Assembly (NCBI GenBank): GCA_046328505.1
Contig: JAXLWL010000004.1
Coordinates: 310,001-374,000, forward strand
Source of the DNA: JBDHWG01 sp046328505
GTDB lineage: Bacteria; Chloroflexota; Anaerolineae; Epilineales; JAHCIE01
DNA length: 64,000 bases
Reading direction: 5' to 3'
The notes under the pieces were generated by a model. That model saw only the letters and a list, made by a program, of their open reading frames with translations, made no database searches and was not told the origin of the DNA. The translations under genes and the position numbers were made by a program. Shown here piece after piece: positions 25,763 through 33,754 of the stretch; positions within the stretch are counted from its first letter, which is position 1, and every line of letters starts with the position of its first letter.

Positions 25763-26794
25763 TCATGGCGTGAGCGTGGCGGCTCTCACCAGGAGTGGCA
25801 GATAGATCGAGTGGCTCGGCGTCGGCGTTCCGGACGTCGCCGTAGCCGTTGGGGTAGATGTCGGCGTCGAGGTGGCGGCAGGTGGCGATCCCGTCGCGGT
25901 TGGAGTGTGCGTGGGCGTGGCAGTCTCTGGGAATGTCGTATTCGTCGGCGTGGGTGTAGGCGTGGTCGTCGCAGGGGCCGAGGTGTGCGTTGGTGTTGGC
26001 GTATGCGTGGGTGTGTCGCTGGGTGAGACAGACGTGCCTGTCGCCGTGGGGGTAGGCGTGGCCGTCGACCCGCCGCCGGTGAATGTCACGTTTCGGCGCG
26101 AGAGGGAGTAGCCGTAGCTGTAGCGGTAGTTGTCCGTGGGGTCAAAGGAGTCGATGGCGATGAGCCAGGCGTACTGCACGCCAGTCGCGAGTCCCGGCAC
26201 ATCGGCCGTCGAGGTCACGGTCAAGGCTCCCGTATGCCCGACGGAATTGGAGGGCAGCATAGTGTTCGCTTGCGGGTCCAGAAAGCCGACGTAGTAGCTT
26301 TCGGAGATGACAGAGCGCGGCATCCACTGAAAAGTCACCGGGAAGGGCACCTGGGCGTTGTTCTGCGGATCGATGAGCGCCACATCGGCGATGTGGAGAT
26401 TCCCACCGAACACCTGGCCCGTGTCGCTGTCGCTGATGTCTGGGCCGTACCAGACACTGACATAGCGCGGGTCAGTGTCTTGCGGACCGTACACGACGTT
26501 GTACGTCTCGTCTGTTTGAAGAGGCGGCGGGTTGACGAACTCGTAATAGCCCGTGATCGTCGTGGTCGCGGTCAGCACGGTTGTGGGCACGCCGCCCGAA
26601 GTCTGTTGCAGGAACACGTCGACACCCGAGGCCGGTGTGTCGTTGTCGCCATAGACCTGGCCGTATACGACGTCGATTGTTGCCTGAGGCGCCCGCGGGC
26701 TGCTGTTGGGCTGGCTCGCCGTAGCGAGGGAGGCCGCCCAGAGGGCAGGGGCGAGGACAATCAGCAGGGCGATGAGGATGCGTCGGCTGAGCAT
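25763..26794 (-). CDS. Exported surface protein with Thr/Pro linker and YLPL tail
   Basis: A 343-residue secreted protein. ATG 26794 follows AAAGGAG and opens an ordinary signal peptide to about residue 28. Residues 40-110 form a carboxypeptidase-regulatory/CnaB-like beta domain (VVYGQVYGDNDTPASGVDVFLQ). Residues 130-245 are a fibronectin-III-like region (ALIDPQNNAQVPFPVTFQW). A 90-residue linker dominated by Thr-Pro repeats follows, then the C-terminal IYLPLLVR. The tail is a recurring end in Chloroflexota secreted proteins. Its role in anchoring is unproven. A sortase gene is present 11 kb away but no LPxTG is seen here. Confidence 0.78.
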   Translation of the reverse strand: MLSRRILIALLIVLAPALWAASLATASQPNSSPRAPQATIDVVYGQVYGDNDTPASGVDVFLQQTSGGVPTTVLTATTTITGYYEFVNPPPLQTDETYNVVYGPQDTDPRYVSVWYGPDISDSDTGQVFGGNLHIADVALIDPQNNAQVPFPVTFQWMPRSVISESYYVGFLDPQANTMLPSNSVGHTGALTVTSTADVPGLATGVQYAWLIAIDSFDPTDNYRYSYGYSLSRRNVTFTGGGSTATPTPTATGTSVSPSDTPTHTPTPTHTSAPATTTPTPTPTNTTFPETATPTHTPTATGSPPAATSTPTSTPTATATSGTPTPSHSIYLPLLVRAATLTP

Positions 26795-27053
26795 AGCAGT
26801 CTCCTTTACAGGCCCGCTGCACTCGATGTGGGGGAGTGGTGCAGTCGGGTGGGTGCGTGGCGCCGGATTGAGGACGATACGAGCCTGCGGCGGGTTGACA
26901 ATGTAGACGAAGAAAGGCGGCCGCAAGATGCGGGGGAGAGCGACATGTGAGCAGTATACACGACGACGGGAGCGCAAGTATTAGAGCAAGGTGAAATCGA
27001 GGGGCAAACTGCGCGTAATTTCATGGAATTAGCACATTTGACCGACTTCCCTC

Positions 27054-27107
27054 TTGACATAGAACAATTGTCTTGCTATAATGGACCAAACGTTTGACAC
27101 AAACGTT
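27054..27107 (+). promoter_or_regulatory. lexA promoter with LexA-type operator and a second palindrome
   Basis: TTGACA (27054-27059), a 17-base spacer and TATAAT (27077-27082) form a perfect consensus promoter. The spacer contains GAACAATTGTCT (27062-27073), a degenerate GAAC-N4-GTTC SOS box. Just downstream lies AACGTTTGACACAAACGTT (27089-27107), an inverted repeat with 8-base arms. The 340-base gap before lexA (26795-27133) holds nothing else apparent. Confidence 0.85.
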
Positions 27108-27133
27108 CAAGAGGGAAAAGGCGAGGAGGCGCA

Positions 27134-27784
27134 ATGGCAAGTAAGAAACCCCTGTCCGACCGGCAGCGCCGGATGCTCGACTTCATAGGGGATTTTAGCG
27201 ATAGTCAGGGTTATCCGCCGACGATTCGCGACATCGGCCACGAGTTGGGGATTTCCTCTACCTCGGTGGTTAGCTACAACCTGAAGATCCTGGAGAAGGA
27301 AGGCTACATCAAGCGCGACGAGACGGTCTCGCGTGGCTTGAAGGTCATTCGCCCCGAGAACGGCGATGCGCTGATCGTGAGGCGCACCATAGAGATTCCC
27401 GTCCTCGGCACGATCGCCGCTGGTAGTCCGCTTCTCTTGCCCGACGCGGGCCAGTACGAGCCTACGAGCTTCATCGAGCTGACGCGGGACCTCGTGGCCG
27501 ATGGCCGCGATATCTACGCGCTGCGCGTCAAAGGTGACTCGATGATTGATGCGCTCGTCAACGACGGCGATATCGTCATTCTCCACCGCCAGGAGCAGGT
27601 CGAGAATGGGCAGATGGCCGCTGTCTGGCTCGAAGACCGCGGGGAGACCACGCTCAAGTACTTCTACCACGAGCAGGACCGCGTGCGGCTCAAGCCTGCC
27701 AACCCCACGATGAAGCCCTGGACCGAGCCGGCCGAAAACGTCCGCGTGCAAGGTAAGGTCATCGCCGTCATCCGCCAGCTCTAG
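27134..27784 (+). CDS. lexA: LexA repressor
   Basis: Master repressor of the SOS response. The 216 residues have an N-terminal winged helix (LSDRQRRMLDFIGDF through GISSTSVVSYNLKIL), the Ala96-Gly97 self-cleavage bond in TIAAGSP, catalytic Ser136 in VKGDSMID and Lys175 in ETTLKYFY. The protein is complete. AGGAGG precedes ATG 27134. The promoter carries LexA-type sites, implying autorepression, and the next gene has a perfect box in an equivalent promoter. Confidence 0.96.
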   Translation: MASKKPLSDRQRRMLDFIGDFSDSQGYPPTIRDIGHELGISSTSVVSYNLKILEKEGYIKRDETVSRGLKVIRPENGDALIVRRTIEIPVLGTIAAGSPLLLPDAGQYEPTSFIELTRDLVADGRDIYALRVKGDSMIDALVNDGDIVILHRQEQVENGQMAAVWLEDRGETTLKYFYHEQDRVRLKPANPTMKPWTEPAENVRVQGKVIAVIRQL

Positions 27785-27832
27785 CTCCGTTTCGCGCCTC
27801 GCGCGGCGCCCATAGATAATACTTTTCCCCTC

Positions 27833-27878
27833 TTGACGTAGAACGTCTGTTCTGGTACAATAGGCCAGGACAGACGTT
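27833..27878 (+). promoter_or_regulatory. SOS promoter of the FtsK-like gene
   Basis: TTGACG (27833-27838), a 17-base spacer and TACAAT (27856-27861). The spacer holds a perfect SOS box GAACGTCTGTTC (27841-27852) at the same offset as in the lexA promoter. AGGACAGACGTT (27867-27878) is a near-complement of 27842-27853, giving a larger imperfect inverted repeat followed by eight T. Confidence 0.88.
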
Positions 27879-27900
27879 TTTTTTGTTGAGAGGGCTTATT

Positions 27901-28998
27901 GTGCAGCGTCAGCGTCTCGAGGCCCAGGCGGACCGCCTCGAAGCAGTTCTCCACAGCCACAAAGTGCGTGCCCAAATTCAGGGCGGCGTTGTTACGCCTT
28001 CCCTCGTGCGCTTTCGCGTCTTGCCGGCGCCGGGCGTCAAAGTGGCGCAGATTTCGCGGCTGTCGGAGGAACTGGCCCTCGCGTTGGGTAGCAGCGCATG
28101 CCGCGTGACGCGGCGCGAGATGTTTGTCGAGCTAGAGTTCGCCCGCAAGAAGCCGCGCGCCGTTCGACTTTCGGAACTCATGGCGCGCGTTCCGACGCCA
28201 CCGCCGGGAACGCCGCTGCTCGGGATCGACGCCGACGGCATTCCTATGCTGCTGCGGCTGTCCAGCCCGGACGTCGCCCACGTGCTCATCGCCGGCACAA
28301 CGGGATCGGGCAAAACGGCCCTCGCGCGGACGATGATCGCCTCTCTCGCGGGCTACAATCCTCCCAGCGAAGTCGGCCTCGTTCTCATCGACCCGAAAGG
28401 GAGAGGCTACGAGCCGTTCGCCACGCTGCCGCATCTCGTCGCGCCTATGGCGACGACGGCCGACGCCGGGCTTGAGACTCTGCATTGGCTGGCGGCCGAA
28501 ATGGAGCGCCGCGACCGAGAGCGGATCACGCTCCCCCGCATCGTGGTCTTCATCGATGAGCTGGCCGACCTGGCGCTGGTGGGAGGGAAGGCCATTGAGA
28601 AGGCGGTGCTGCGCCTGGTGCAGCGAGGCCGCGAGGCCGGTATCCATGTCACCGCCTGCACCCAGAAGCCGGCCGCGACTATCCTCGGCGGTCTCGTGAA
28701 GAGTAACTTCCCGGTGCGTATCGTTGGTAGCGTTGCGTCGGCCGAGGATGCGCGGGTGGCGACGGGCGTGCCGGGCAGCGGCGCCGAGCGCCTCGGTGGA
28801 CGCGGCGATTTCCTCGTCGTTACTCATGGGCGGACATACCGGCTCCAGGCAGCGTATGTGGCGCCGCAGGAGATCGACGGCGTTCTGCGTGGCGTGTCTG
28901 CGGCGCCACCTGCACGCAAGAGTCTGAACGTCCCGGCCGCGCGGCCGCGCGATCTGCGAGAAGCGCTGGTGGACGGTCTCCGTCGCATGATTGGGTAG
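27901..28998 (+). CDS. Short FtsK/SpoIIIE-like DNA translocase ATPase, SOS-controlled
   Basis: A 365-residue cytoplasmic protein. Residues 30-65 (LVRFRVLPAPGVKVAQISRL) match the FtsK beta domain. Walker A GTTGSGKT lies at 132-139, Walker B VVFIDELADL ends near 224, and a sensor region (HVTACTQKPAATILGGLVKSN with TQKP) follows. There is no N-terminal membrane domain and the protein stops before the gamma winged helix that reads KOPS sites, so it is about half the size of a cell-division FtsK. GTG 27901 follows GAGAGGG. The LexA box in its promoter suggests DNA-damage induction, perhaps to move or clear DNA, but the function is inferred. Confidence 0.85.
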   Translation: MQRQRLEAQADRLEAVLHSHKVRAQIQGGVVTPSLVRFRVLPAPGVKVAQISRLSEELALALGSSACRVTRREMFVELEFARKKPRAVRLSELMARVPTPPPGTPLLGIDADGIPMLLRLSSPDVAHVLIAGTTGSGKTALARTMIASLAGYNPPSEVGLVLIDPKGRGYEPFATLPHLVAPMATTADAGLETLHWLAAEMERRDRERITLPRIVVFIDELADLALVGGKAIEKAVLRLVQRGREAGIHVTACTQKPAATILGGLVKSNFPVRIVGSVASAEDARVATGVPGSGAERLGGRGDFLVVTHGRTYRLQAAYVAPQEIDGVLRGVSAAPPARKSLNVPAARPRDLREALVDGLRRMIG

Positions 28999-29044
28999 AA
29001 GTAGTGATTATCTGGCTCGGAGGGGATTCCAGGAAAGGAGCGTT

Positions 29045-29404
29045 ATGCGCTCGCTTGTTGTCGCGTGTCTCGTGGCTTTCGCCCTGGGGGCGGGCGTGGC
29101 CGTAGCGTACCGCATGCAGACAGAGGCGCTGGCCGTGGTGGTAGGAGTCATCTGCGGCGTTGGCGTGACGATACCTGTAAGCCTGTTAATCATATACGCA
29201 TCGCGGAGCGCGCGCGATGAGCCAAAGCCGCCGCCGTCAGCACCGCCTGCCCAGCAGCCGCAGCAGACTCCGCAGATCATCGTCGTGTCCCCCAGCCTTC
29301 CCCACCAAAACGGCCAGTGGCCGTACCCCACGTACCCGGCGACGGACCCCGGCGCGCTGGCGCGGCCGTCGCGGGATTTCACCATCATCGGCGACGACGA
29401 CTAA
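29045..29404 (+). CDS. Small two-TM protein with Pro/Gln-rich tail
   Basis: A 119-residue protein. GGAAAGGAG precedes ATG 29045. Two membrane segments (about 1-20 and 27-53) are followed by a cytoplasmic or surface tail with PPPSAPPAQQPQQTPQ and a C-terminal DDD. No known family. It follows the SOS FtsK-like gene by 46 bases, so the two may share a transcript and this protein could anchor the ATPase. That is speculation. Confidence 0.6.
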   Translation: MRSLVVACLVAFALGAGVAVAYRMQTEALAVVVGVICGVGVTIPVSLLIIYASRSARDEPKPPPSAPPAQQPQQTPQIIVVSPSLPHQNGQWPYPTYPATDPGALARPSRDFTIIGDDD

Positions 29405-29406
29405 GA

Positions 29407-29444
29407 ATCCAACAGGGGTAGCCCCCCAGCTACCCCTGTTGGAT
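29407..29444. terminator. Convergent hairpin
   Basis: A perfect 16-bp stem (ATCCAACAGGGGTAGC at 29407-29422, complement 29429-29444) with a CCCCCA loop lies between convergent genes. There is no T run on either side. Confidence 0.65.
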
Positions 29445-29475
29445 GGATTGGACCAGCTTGCGCTGGAGATAAGAC

Positions 29476-29826
29476 CTAGCGCATGAGGCTCACGGCTGTC
29501 GGACCGTAGCAGGTCATGGCTGCCGTGTCGCCCGGCTGCAGCGCCTTCCACTCAGTGATGAGTTGGGTCTGGTAGGCGGCGATGCTGCAGCGCGTCGTTC
29601 CCCGCTCGTCGCGGATCTCGACCCAGTATGCGGCCGGCGCGTTATCGGAGGTCGCCTCGATCCAGGTGCGCGTGACAGCGCCACTGGTGTCGGAAACGGC
29701 AACGGGCGTTAGGGCGTACCACGCGGCGCCGGCGACCACGATCAGGACAATAGCGAAGACCAGAAAAGCTCGAATGATTGCCGTCGTATCAAAGTGGGGG
29801 GTGGCGGCGCGAACCAACGATGTCAT
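29476..29826 (-). CDS. Single-TM protein with small extracytoplasmic domain
   Basis: A 116-residue protein. One hydrophobic segment (about residues 19-42) is followed by about 70 residues with two cysteines (TTRCSIAAY and AMTCYGPTA) that could form a disulfide outside the cell. ATG 29826 has a weak ribosome binding site. No family is recognised. Confidence 0.6.
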   Translation of the reverse strand: MTSLVRAATPHFDTTAIIRAFLVFAIVLIVVAGAAWYALTPVAVSDTSGAVTRTWIEATSDNAPAAYWVEIRDERGTTRCSIAAYQTQLITEWKALQPGDTAAMTCYGPTAVSLMR

Positions 29827-29962
29827 GGGAAACCCCCGGGGCCTCGAGATGAAGATGATAGTAATGATGTCCGCAATCACTCATGAGAACGCAAGATTGC
29901 ATGCGACGATACGGCTTGATGCGTAAATTTATGGTGAATTGCGCAAAAAGCTCCGCACACCC

Positions 29963-30003
29963 TTGACAAACGCCGGGTCTCATGCTATCCTAAAGTTAGG
30001 ATA
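29963..30003 (+). promoter_or_regulatory. mntH promoter overlapped by a palindromic operator
   Basis: TTGACA (29963-29968), a 17-base spacer and TATCCT (29986-29991). The -10 lies inside TATCCTAAAGTTAGGATA (29986-30003), a perfect 18-base inverted repeat with 8-base arms. The word resembles DtxR/MntR-type sites (TTAGG...CCTAA), fitting metal-dependent repression of the transporter. Confidence 0.75.
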
Positions 30004-30037
30004 GACTAAATTTTTGGACACGGAGCATAGTTACTGG

Positions 30038-31333
30038 ATGGACGACGTCAAGAGCGGTGATGCGGGCACAGTTCAAGCGGCGCATGAGGTATTGCGGGGC
30101 GAGTCACATGGCAGTTGGTTTGCGCGCATCCTTCCCTTCCTCGGTCCGGCCTTCATCGCCAGCGTTGCGTACATTGATCCGGGGAACTTCGCGACGAACA
30201 TCGCGGCCGGCGCGCAGTATGGCTACATGCTGCTGTGGGTCATCGTCGCCGCCAACCTCATGGCGATGCTCGTGCAGTCGCTGTCAGCGAAACTGGGCAT
30301 CGCGACCGGCAAGAACCTGGCGGAAATGTGCCGCGAGGAGTTCCCCAGACGGTCCGTGTTCATCATGTGGTTGGTCGCGGAGGTCGTCGCGATGGCGACG
30401 GACCTGGCGGAGTTCCTGGGCGCGGCGGTCGGCTTTCAGCTCCTCTTTCACATCCCACTGCTCTGGGGCGGCATTCTCACAGCCATCATCACCTTCCTCA
30501 TCCTGGGGCTTGAACGCTTCGGCTTCAGACCGATGGAGGCGGTTATCAGCGCCCTGGTGGGCGTCATCGCTGTTTGCTACGTCATCGAGGTAATTCTGGC
30601 GAAGCCGGACTGGCCTCAGATTGGCTACCACGCGCTCGTCCCGCAGTTCGACGGTACCGAGAGCATTCTCCTGGCTTCGGGCATCCTGGGTGCGACGGTC
30701 ATGCCCCACGTCATCTTCCTTCATTCATCACTGATGCAGGGCCGTATCGTCACACGGGAGCCACGCCAGTTACGGCGTCTATTCCGTTTCGAGGTGATAG
30801 ACGTTGTGATCGCCATGGGTGTGGCCGGGCTTGTGAACATGTCCATGCTGATAATGGCGGCGGCGACATTCCACCAGGTCGGCTTGAACGAGATCGGCAC
30901 CTTGGAGGAGGCCTATCGGACGCTGGAGCCGCTGCTCGGTCAGGCGGCGAGCGCGGTGTTCGCTATCTCGCTGCTCTTGTCAGGCCTGTCCTCCTCGACG
31001 GTCGGCACCATGGCGGGGCAGGTCGTCATGCAGGGCTTCATGCACCGCACGTTCCCCATGTGGCTGCGCCGCGTTCTGACTATGGCACCGGCGCTGATCG
31101 TCATCATGATCGGCCTGGACCCGACGCGCACCCTGGTGATCAGCCAGGTTGTCCTCAGCTTCGGTATCCCCTTTGCGCTGATACCGCTCATCATCTTTAC
31201 GCGTCAGCGACGCATCATGGGCGTCCTGACCAACCACCGCCTCACCACCGGCCTGGCGATTGGTGTCGCGGCCGTTATCATTGGCCTGAACGCTTTCCTC
31301 CTGTATCAGACTTTCACCGCGGGGCAGCTATGA
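30038..31333 (+). CDS. mntH: Nramp-family divalent metal transporter
   Basis: Proton-coupled uptake of Mn2+ (and possibly Fe2+). The 431-residue protein has about 11 membrane helices. The metal-site motif DPGNFATN lies in helix 1 and VMPHVIFLHSS in helix 6, as in bacterial MntH. A start at ATG 30038 gives a short N-terminus. TTG 30014 is possible but less likely. The stop overlaps the ATG of the UspA gene (ATGA), so the two are translationally coupled. A palindrome in the promoter suggests metal-dependent control. Confidence 0.93.
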   Translation: MDDVKSGDAGTVQAAHEVLRGESHGSWFARILPFLGPAFIASVAYIDPGNFATNIAAGAQYGYMLLWVIVAANLMAMLVQSLSAKLGIATGKNLAEMCREEFPRRSVFIMWLVAEVVAMATDLAEFLGAAVGFQLLFHIPLLWGGILTAIITFLILGLERFGFRPMEAVISALVGVIAVCYVIEVILAKPDWPQIGYHALVPQFDGTESILLASGILGATVMPHVIFLHSSLMQGRIVTREPRQLRRLFRFEVIDVVIAMGVAGLVNMSMLIMAAATFHQVGLNEIGTLEEAYRTLEPLLGQAASAVFAISLLLSGLSSSTVGTMAGQVVMQGFMHRTFPMWLRRVLTMAPALIVIMIGLDPTRTLVISQVVLSFGIPFALIPLIIFTRQRRIMGVLTNHRLTTGLAIGVAAVIIGLNAFLLYQTFTAGQL

Positions 31334-32295
31334 CCGATGCGCTCAAGAAGCCCTTCGTTCTGCTCGCGCCCCTGGACGGCTCGCGTCTGGCGGAGGCGGT
31401 GCTACCGACAGTGTGCCAGCTCGCCAGGCGGCTGTCAGCGTCGGTGACCCTGCTGCACATCGTGGAGGAACGCCCGCCCGCCACGGTCCACGGCGAGCAC
31501 CACCTGGGGACTCTCGAAGAAGCAACCCAATACCTGGACGACGTCGCCGCCCGTCTCCGGGCGCAGGGCATCGAGGTCGAGACTCACGTGCATGGCCCGC
31601 GCGAAGGAGATGTGGCGCGCAGCATTGTGGATCATCGCCGCGAGATGGGTGTGCAGCTCATCATCTTATGCGCCCACGGCCGCGGCGGCTGGCGTGGGCT
31701 GCTGTTCGGCTCGATTGCCCAGAAGGTGCTTCAGCGCGGCAGCGGCCCGATTCTGCTCATTCCCTCGCGGGGCGTCGAGGCGCCGCCGTCATTCAACGTG
31801 CGCCAGATAGTGGTTCCCATCGATGGAACACCCGATCGCGAGCCGGCGCTGGAACAGGCGATTGCCCTGGCGGGGCTGTTCGACGCGGAGCTACGGCTCG
31901 TGCTGGTCATACCAACCCTGCGCACCTTGAGTGGGGGAGACGCGGCGACCGGGCTGCTTCTGCCGGCGACGATGCGGGCCGTGCTCGATCTCGCCGAACA
32001 GGGTGCCAGCGACTATCTCGACGGCGTTGTGGCGCGCTGCCGCGCCGAGGGAATCATGGCGCGGGGGCAGGTCGCTCGCGGCGATCCAGTGCCGGTACTC
32101 CTCGACCTCGCAGAGAAAATCCCAGCCGATCTCATTGTGGCGGCGACCCACGGGCGGGCCGGGCTCGACGCTGTTCTCAACCGTAGCGTCTCGGCGCGCG
32201 TGGCGGAACATGTCGCGTGCCCGCTCTGGCTCGTCCGCCTGCCTGACAGCGCAGATGCGTCGGCGGATGGTGAGAACGCGCGAGAAGGGGACTAG
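31330..32295 (+). CDS. Tandem universal stress protein
   Basis: A 321-residue protein with two UspA domains (about 8-150 and 158-305). Both retain nucleotide-type loops: AHGRGGWRGLLFGSIAQKVL near 115 and THGRAGLDAVLNRSV near 275, the latter lacking the ideal glycine spacing, so ATP binding may be limited to the first domain. It overlaps mntH by four bases. Nramp-UspA pairs, and even fusions, are known in bacteria, which suggests a regulatory or stress-linked role for the transporter. Confidence 0.9.
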   Translation: MTDALKKPFVLLAPLDGSRLAEAVLPTVCQLARRLSASVTLLHIVEERPPATVHGEHHLGTLEEATQYLDDVAARLRAQGIEVETHVHGPREGDVARSIVDHRREMGVQLIILCAHGRGGWRGLLFGSIAQKVLQRGSGPILLIPSRGVEAPPSFNVRQIVVPIDGTPDREPALEQAIALAGLFDAELRLVLVIPTLRTLSGGDAATGLLLPATMRAVLDLAEQGASDYLDGVVARCRAEGIMARGQVARGDPVPVLLDLAEKIPADLIVAATHGRAGLDAVLNRSVSARVAEHVACPLWLVRLPDSADASADGENAREGD

Positions 32296-32372
32296 ACCGG
32301 ATGTAGTAGCGACTTGAGTCGCTCTCGGTGCGAACCGGAATTGCCGTGCGCGTCGATGTCTGTAGGGTGTGT

Positions 32373-32419
32373 TTGACCAATTTCCACCCTCCCGTATAAT
32401 GCACTGTCAACGTTGACAG
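32373..32419 (+). promoter_or_regulatory. Promoter and 16-base palindromic operator
   Basis: TTGACC (32373-32378), a 16-base spacer and TATAAT (32395-32400). Immediately after the -10, CTGTCAACGTTGACAG (32404-32419) is a perfect palindrome covering the expected transcription start, an ideal repressor site for the NTF2-like gene. Confidence 0.75.
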
Positions 32420-32441
32420 CTTGCTAATACGGAGATGCACC

Positions 32442-32852
32442 ATGGCAGAGAGCATCCAGCAACTATTCGAGCGACGCGAAGTAGCAGGCCAGGCCTTCTT
32501 CGCCGGTGACCCGGCGCCGATTTTCGCTCTCTGGTCCCGTGCCGACGATGTAACCATCTTTGGCGGGTCTGGTTCGGCGGCAAAAGGCTGGGCAGCGGTG
32601 AAGCCGCGCCTAGAATACGGTGCAGCAATGTTCAAGGGTGGGCGAGGGAGCATCGAGCCTGTCGTGTTGGGCGAGAGCGGCGATCTGGGGTATCTGGTCT
32701 GCGTTGAACGCGGCGAGGCTCGTTCGCCGGGGAGTGAAGAAAGCCGCCCGGTGGCCCTGCGCGTGACCGAGATCTTTCGTCGTGAAGATGGCGAGTGGAA
32801 GATAATTCACCGTCATGCCGACGTAATCGTGGATCGGCCGCCACAGCCATAG
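32442..32852 (+). CDS. NTF2-like (SnoaL/DUF4440-type) protein
   Basis: A 136-residue alpha+beta barrel protein. Helix QQLFERREVAGQAFFAGDPAPIFALWS and the strand VALRVTEIFRREDGEWKIIHRHAD are characteristic of ketosteroid-isomerase-like folds. The final W-K-I-I-H-R-H-A-D is the typical DUF4440/SnoaL-like end. An enzymatic role cannot be stated. The tight palindromic operator suggests regulation by a small-molecule responsive repressor not found in this window. Confidence 0.82.
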   Translation: MAESIQQLFERREVAGQAFFAGDPAPIFALWSRADDVTIFGGSGSAAKGWAAVKPRLEYGAAMFKGGRGSIEPVVLGESGDLGYLVCVERGEARSPGSEESRPVALRVTEIFRREDGEWKIIHRHADVIVDRPPQP

Positions 32853-32966
32853 CCACCGCCGTGGCTTGAACCACACGGCTATAAACGCGGGCCGAAGCGG
32901 CTCAAGAAACTGCTCGTAGCCCCTTGGGCTTGCATTTATAGCGGCGGTCTTCAAGCCGCCGTGAGC
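32852..32966. repeat. Long imperfect inverted repeat between convergent genes
   Basis: GGCTTGAA (32863-32870) pairs with TTCAAGCC (32950-32957), and GGCTATAAA (32877-32885) with TTTATAGC (32935-32942). Outer CCGCCGTG/CGCCGTG-type words extend the arms. The element overlaps the last codon of the HAD gene and could be a bidirectional terminator or a small non-autonomous repeat. Confidence 0.5.
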
Positions 32967-33664
32967 AGGGCTGGGATTTCAGATAGCGAAGTGATACGCG
33001 CCACGTTCGGCGGCAGGGACACGCTCCCTGCCGCTTCGTGTTCTCGGTCGACCCAGATGCCCAGGGCATAACCCGCGGCGACGGCGGCGCGCGCATCCAC
33101 CTCCAGGTTATCGCCGACGAACGCGCTCTGTCCCGGGGGCACGCCCACCCGCGCCGCAGCGCGGCTGAACAGGCTTGGGCGCGGCTTGTGTACCCGTTCC
33201 TCGCCGCTGATGATAATCTGGCGCGGCGGAATCAGGTCGCCGAACTCCGCTTCGATCGTCGGGCGAGCGGCGGGCGTGTGGTTGGAGAGGATGCCGAGGC
33301 GGTAGCCCGCGCTCGTGAGAGCTTGCAGGGTCGAACGGGCGTCGTCATAAGGGATGAACGGGAGAGTGGCGTAGCCGTGGTATAGCTCCTCGGCTTTGGC
33401 GGCAAGGTCGCCGTCGTAGCCGAGCAGACGCAGCGTCTGCCGATACGCCGTCAGCAGGTCGCGCTTCCGCTGCGGACGCGGCACGCCGGGCAGGGCGCCC
33501 GAGGCGACGCGGATGCGCCGGTCGCGCATCGCCGCCGCGATTTCCTCATCCGCATAAGGTAAACCGACGGAGTGGTAGAGATAGGCCTGTCGTTCTGGGA
33601 TGGACAAATCACCGACGGGGCGGCCGAGGGTCAGGTCGAAGTCGAAGAGGATGGCGGTGATCAT
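32951..33664 (-). CDS. HAD-superfamily hydrolase
   Basis: A 237-residue haloacid-dehalogenase-like phosphatase. Motif I DFDLT gives Asp8 and Asp10, motif II is LSNHT, motif III Lys lies in EERVHKPRP, and motif IV is FVGDNLEVDARAA. The cap is a small helical insert after motif I. The substrate is not identifiable. A TATAAT lies 18 bases before ATG 33664 on the minus strand, so the leader is very short and a Shine-Dalgarno is weak. Confidence 0.87.
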   Translation of the reverse strand: MITAILFDFDLTLGRPVGDLSIPERQAYLYHSVGLPYADEEIAAAMRDRRIRVASGALPGVPRPQRKRDLLTAYRQTLRLLGYDGDLAAKAEELYHGYATLPFIPYDDARSTLQALTSAGYRLGILSNHTPAARPTIEAEFGDLIPPRQIIISGEERVHKPRPSLFSRAAARVGVPPGQSAFVGDNLEVDARAAVAAGYALGIWVDREHEAAGSVSLPPNVARITSLSEIPALLTAA

Positions 33665-33754
33665 GGCAGTGTTCTTGGGCGTATTATAGCCTGTATGCCA
33701 GTGATACTTCAAACTGCGTCCTGTGCTATAATGACGCTCAGCCCAGGAGGACAC

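Noticed and set aside
30574..32295. A single 573-codon frame covering the end of mntH and the stress protein gene
   Set aside because: The first third is the wrong frame of mntH. The real stress-protein start is the ATG at 31330 overlapping the mntH stop.
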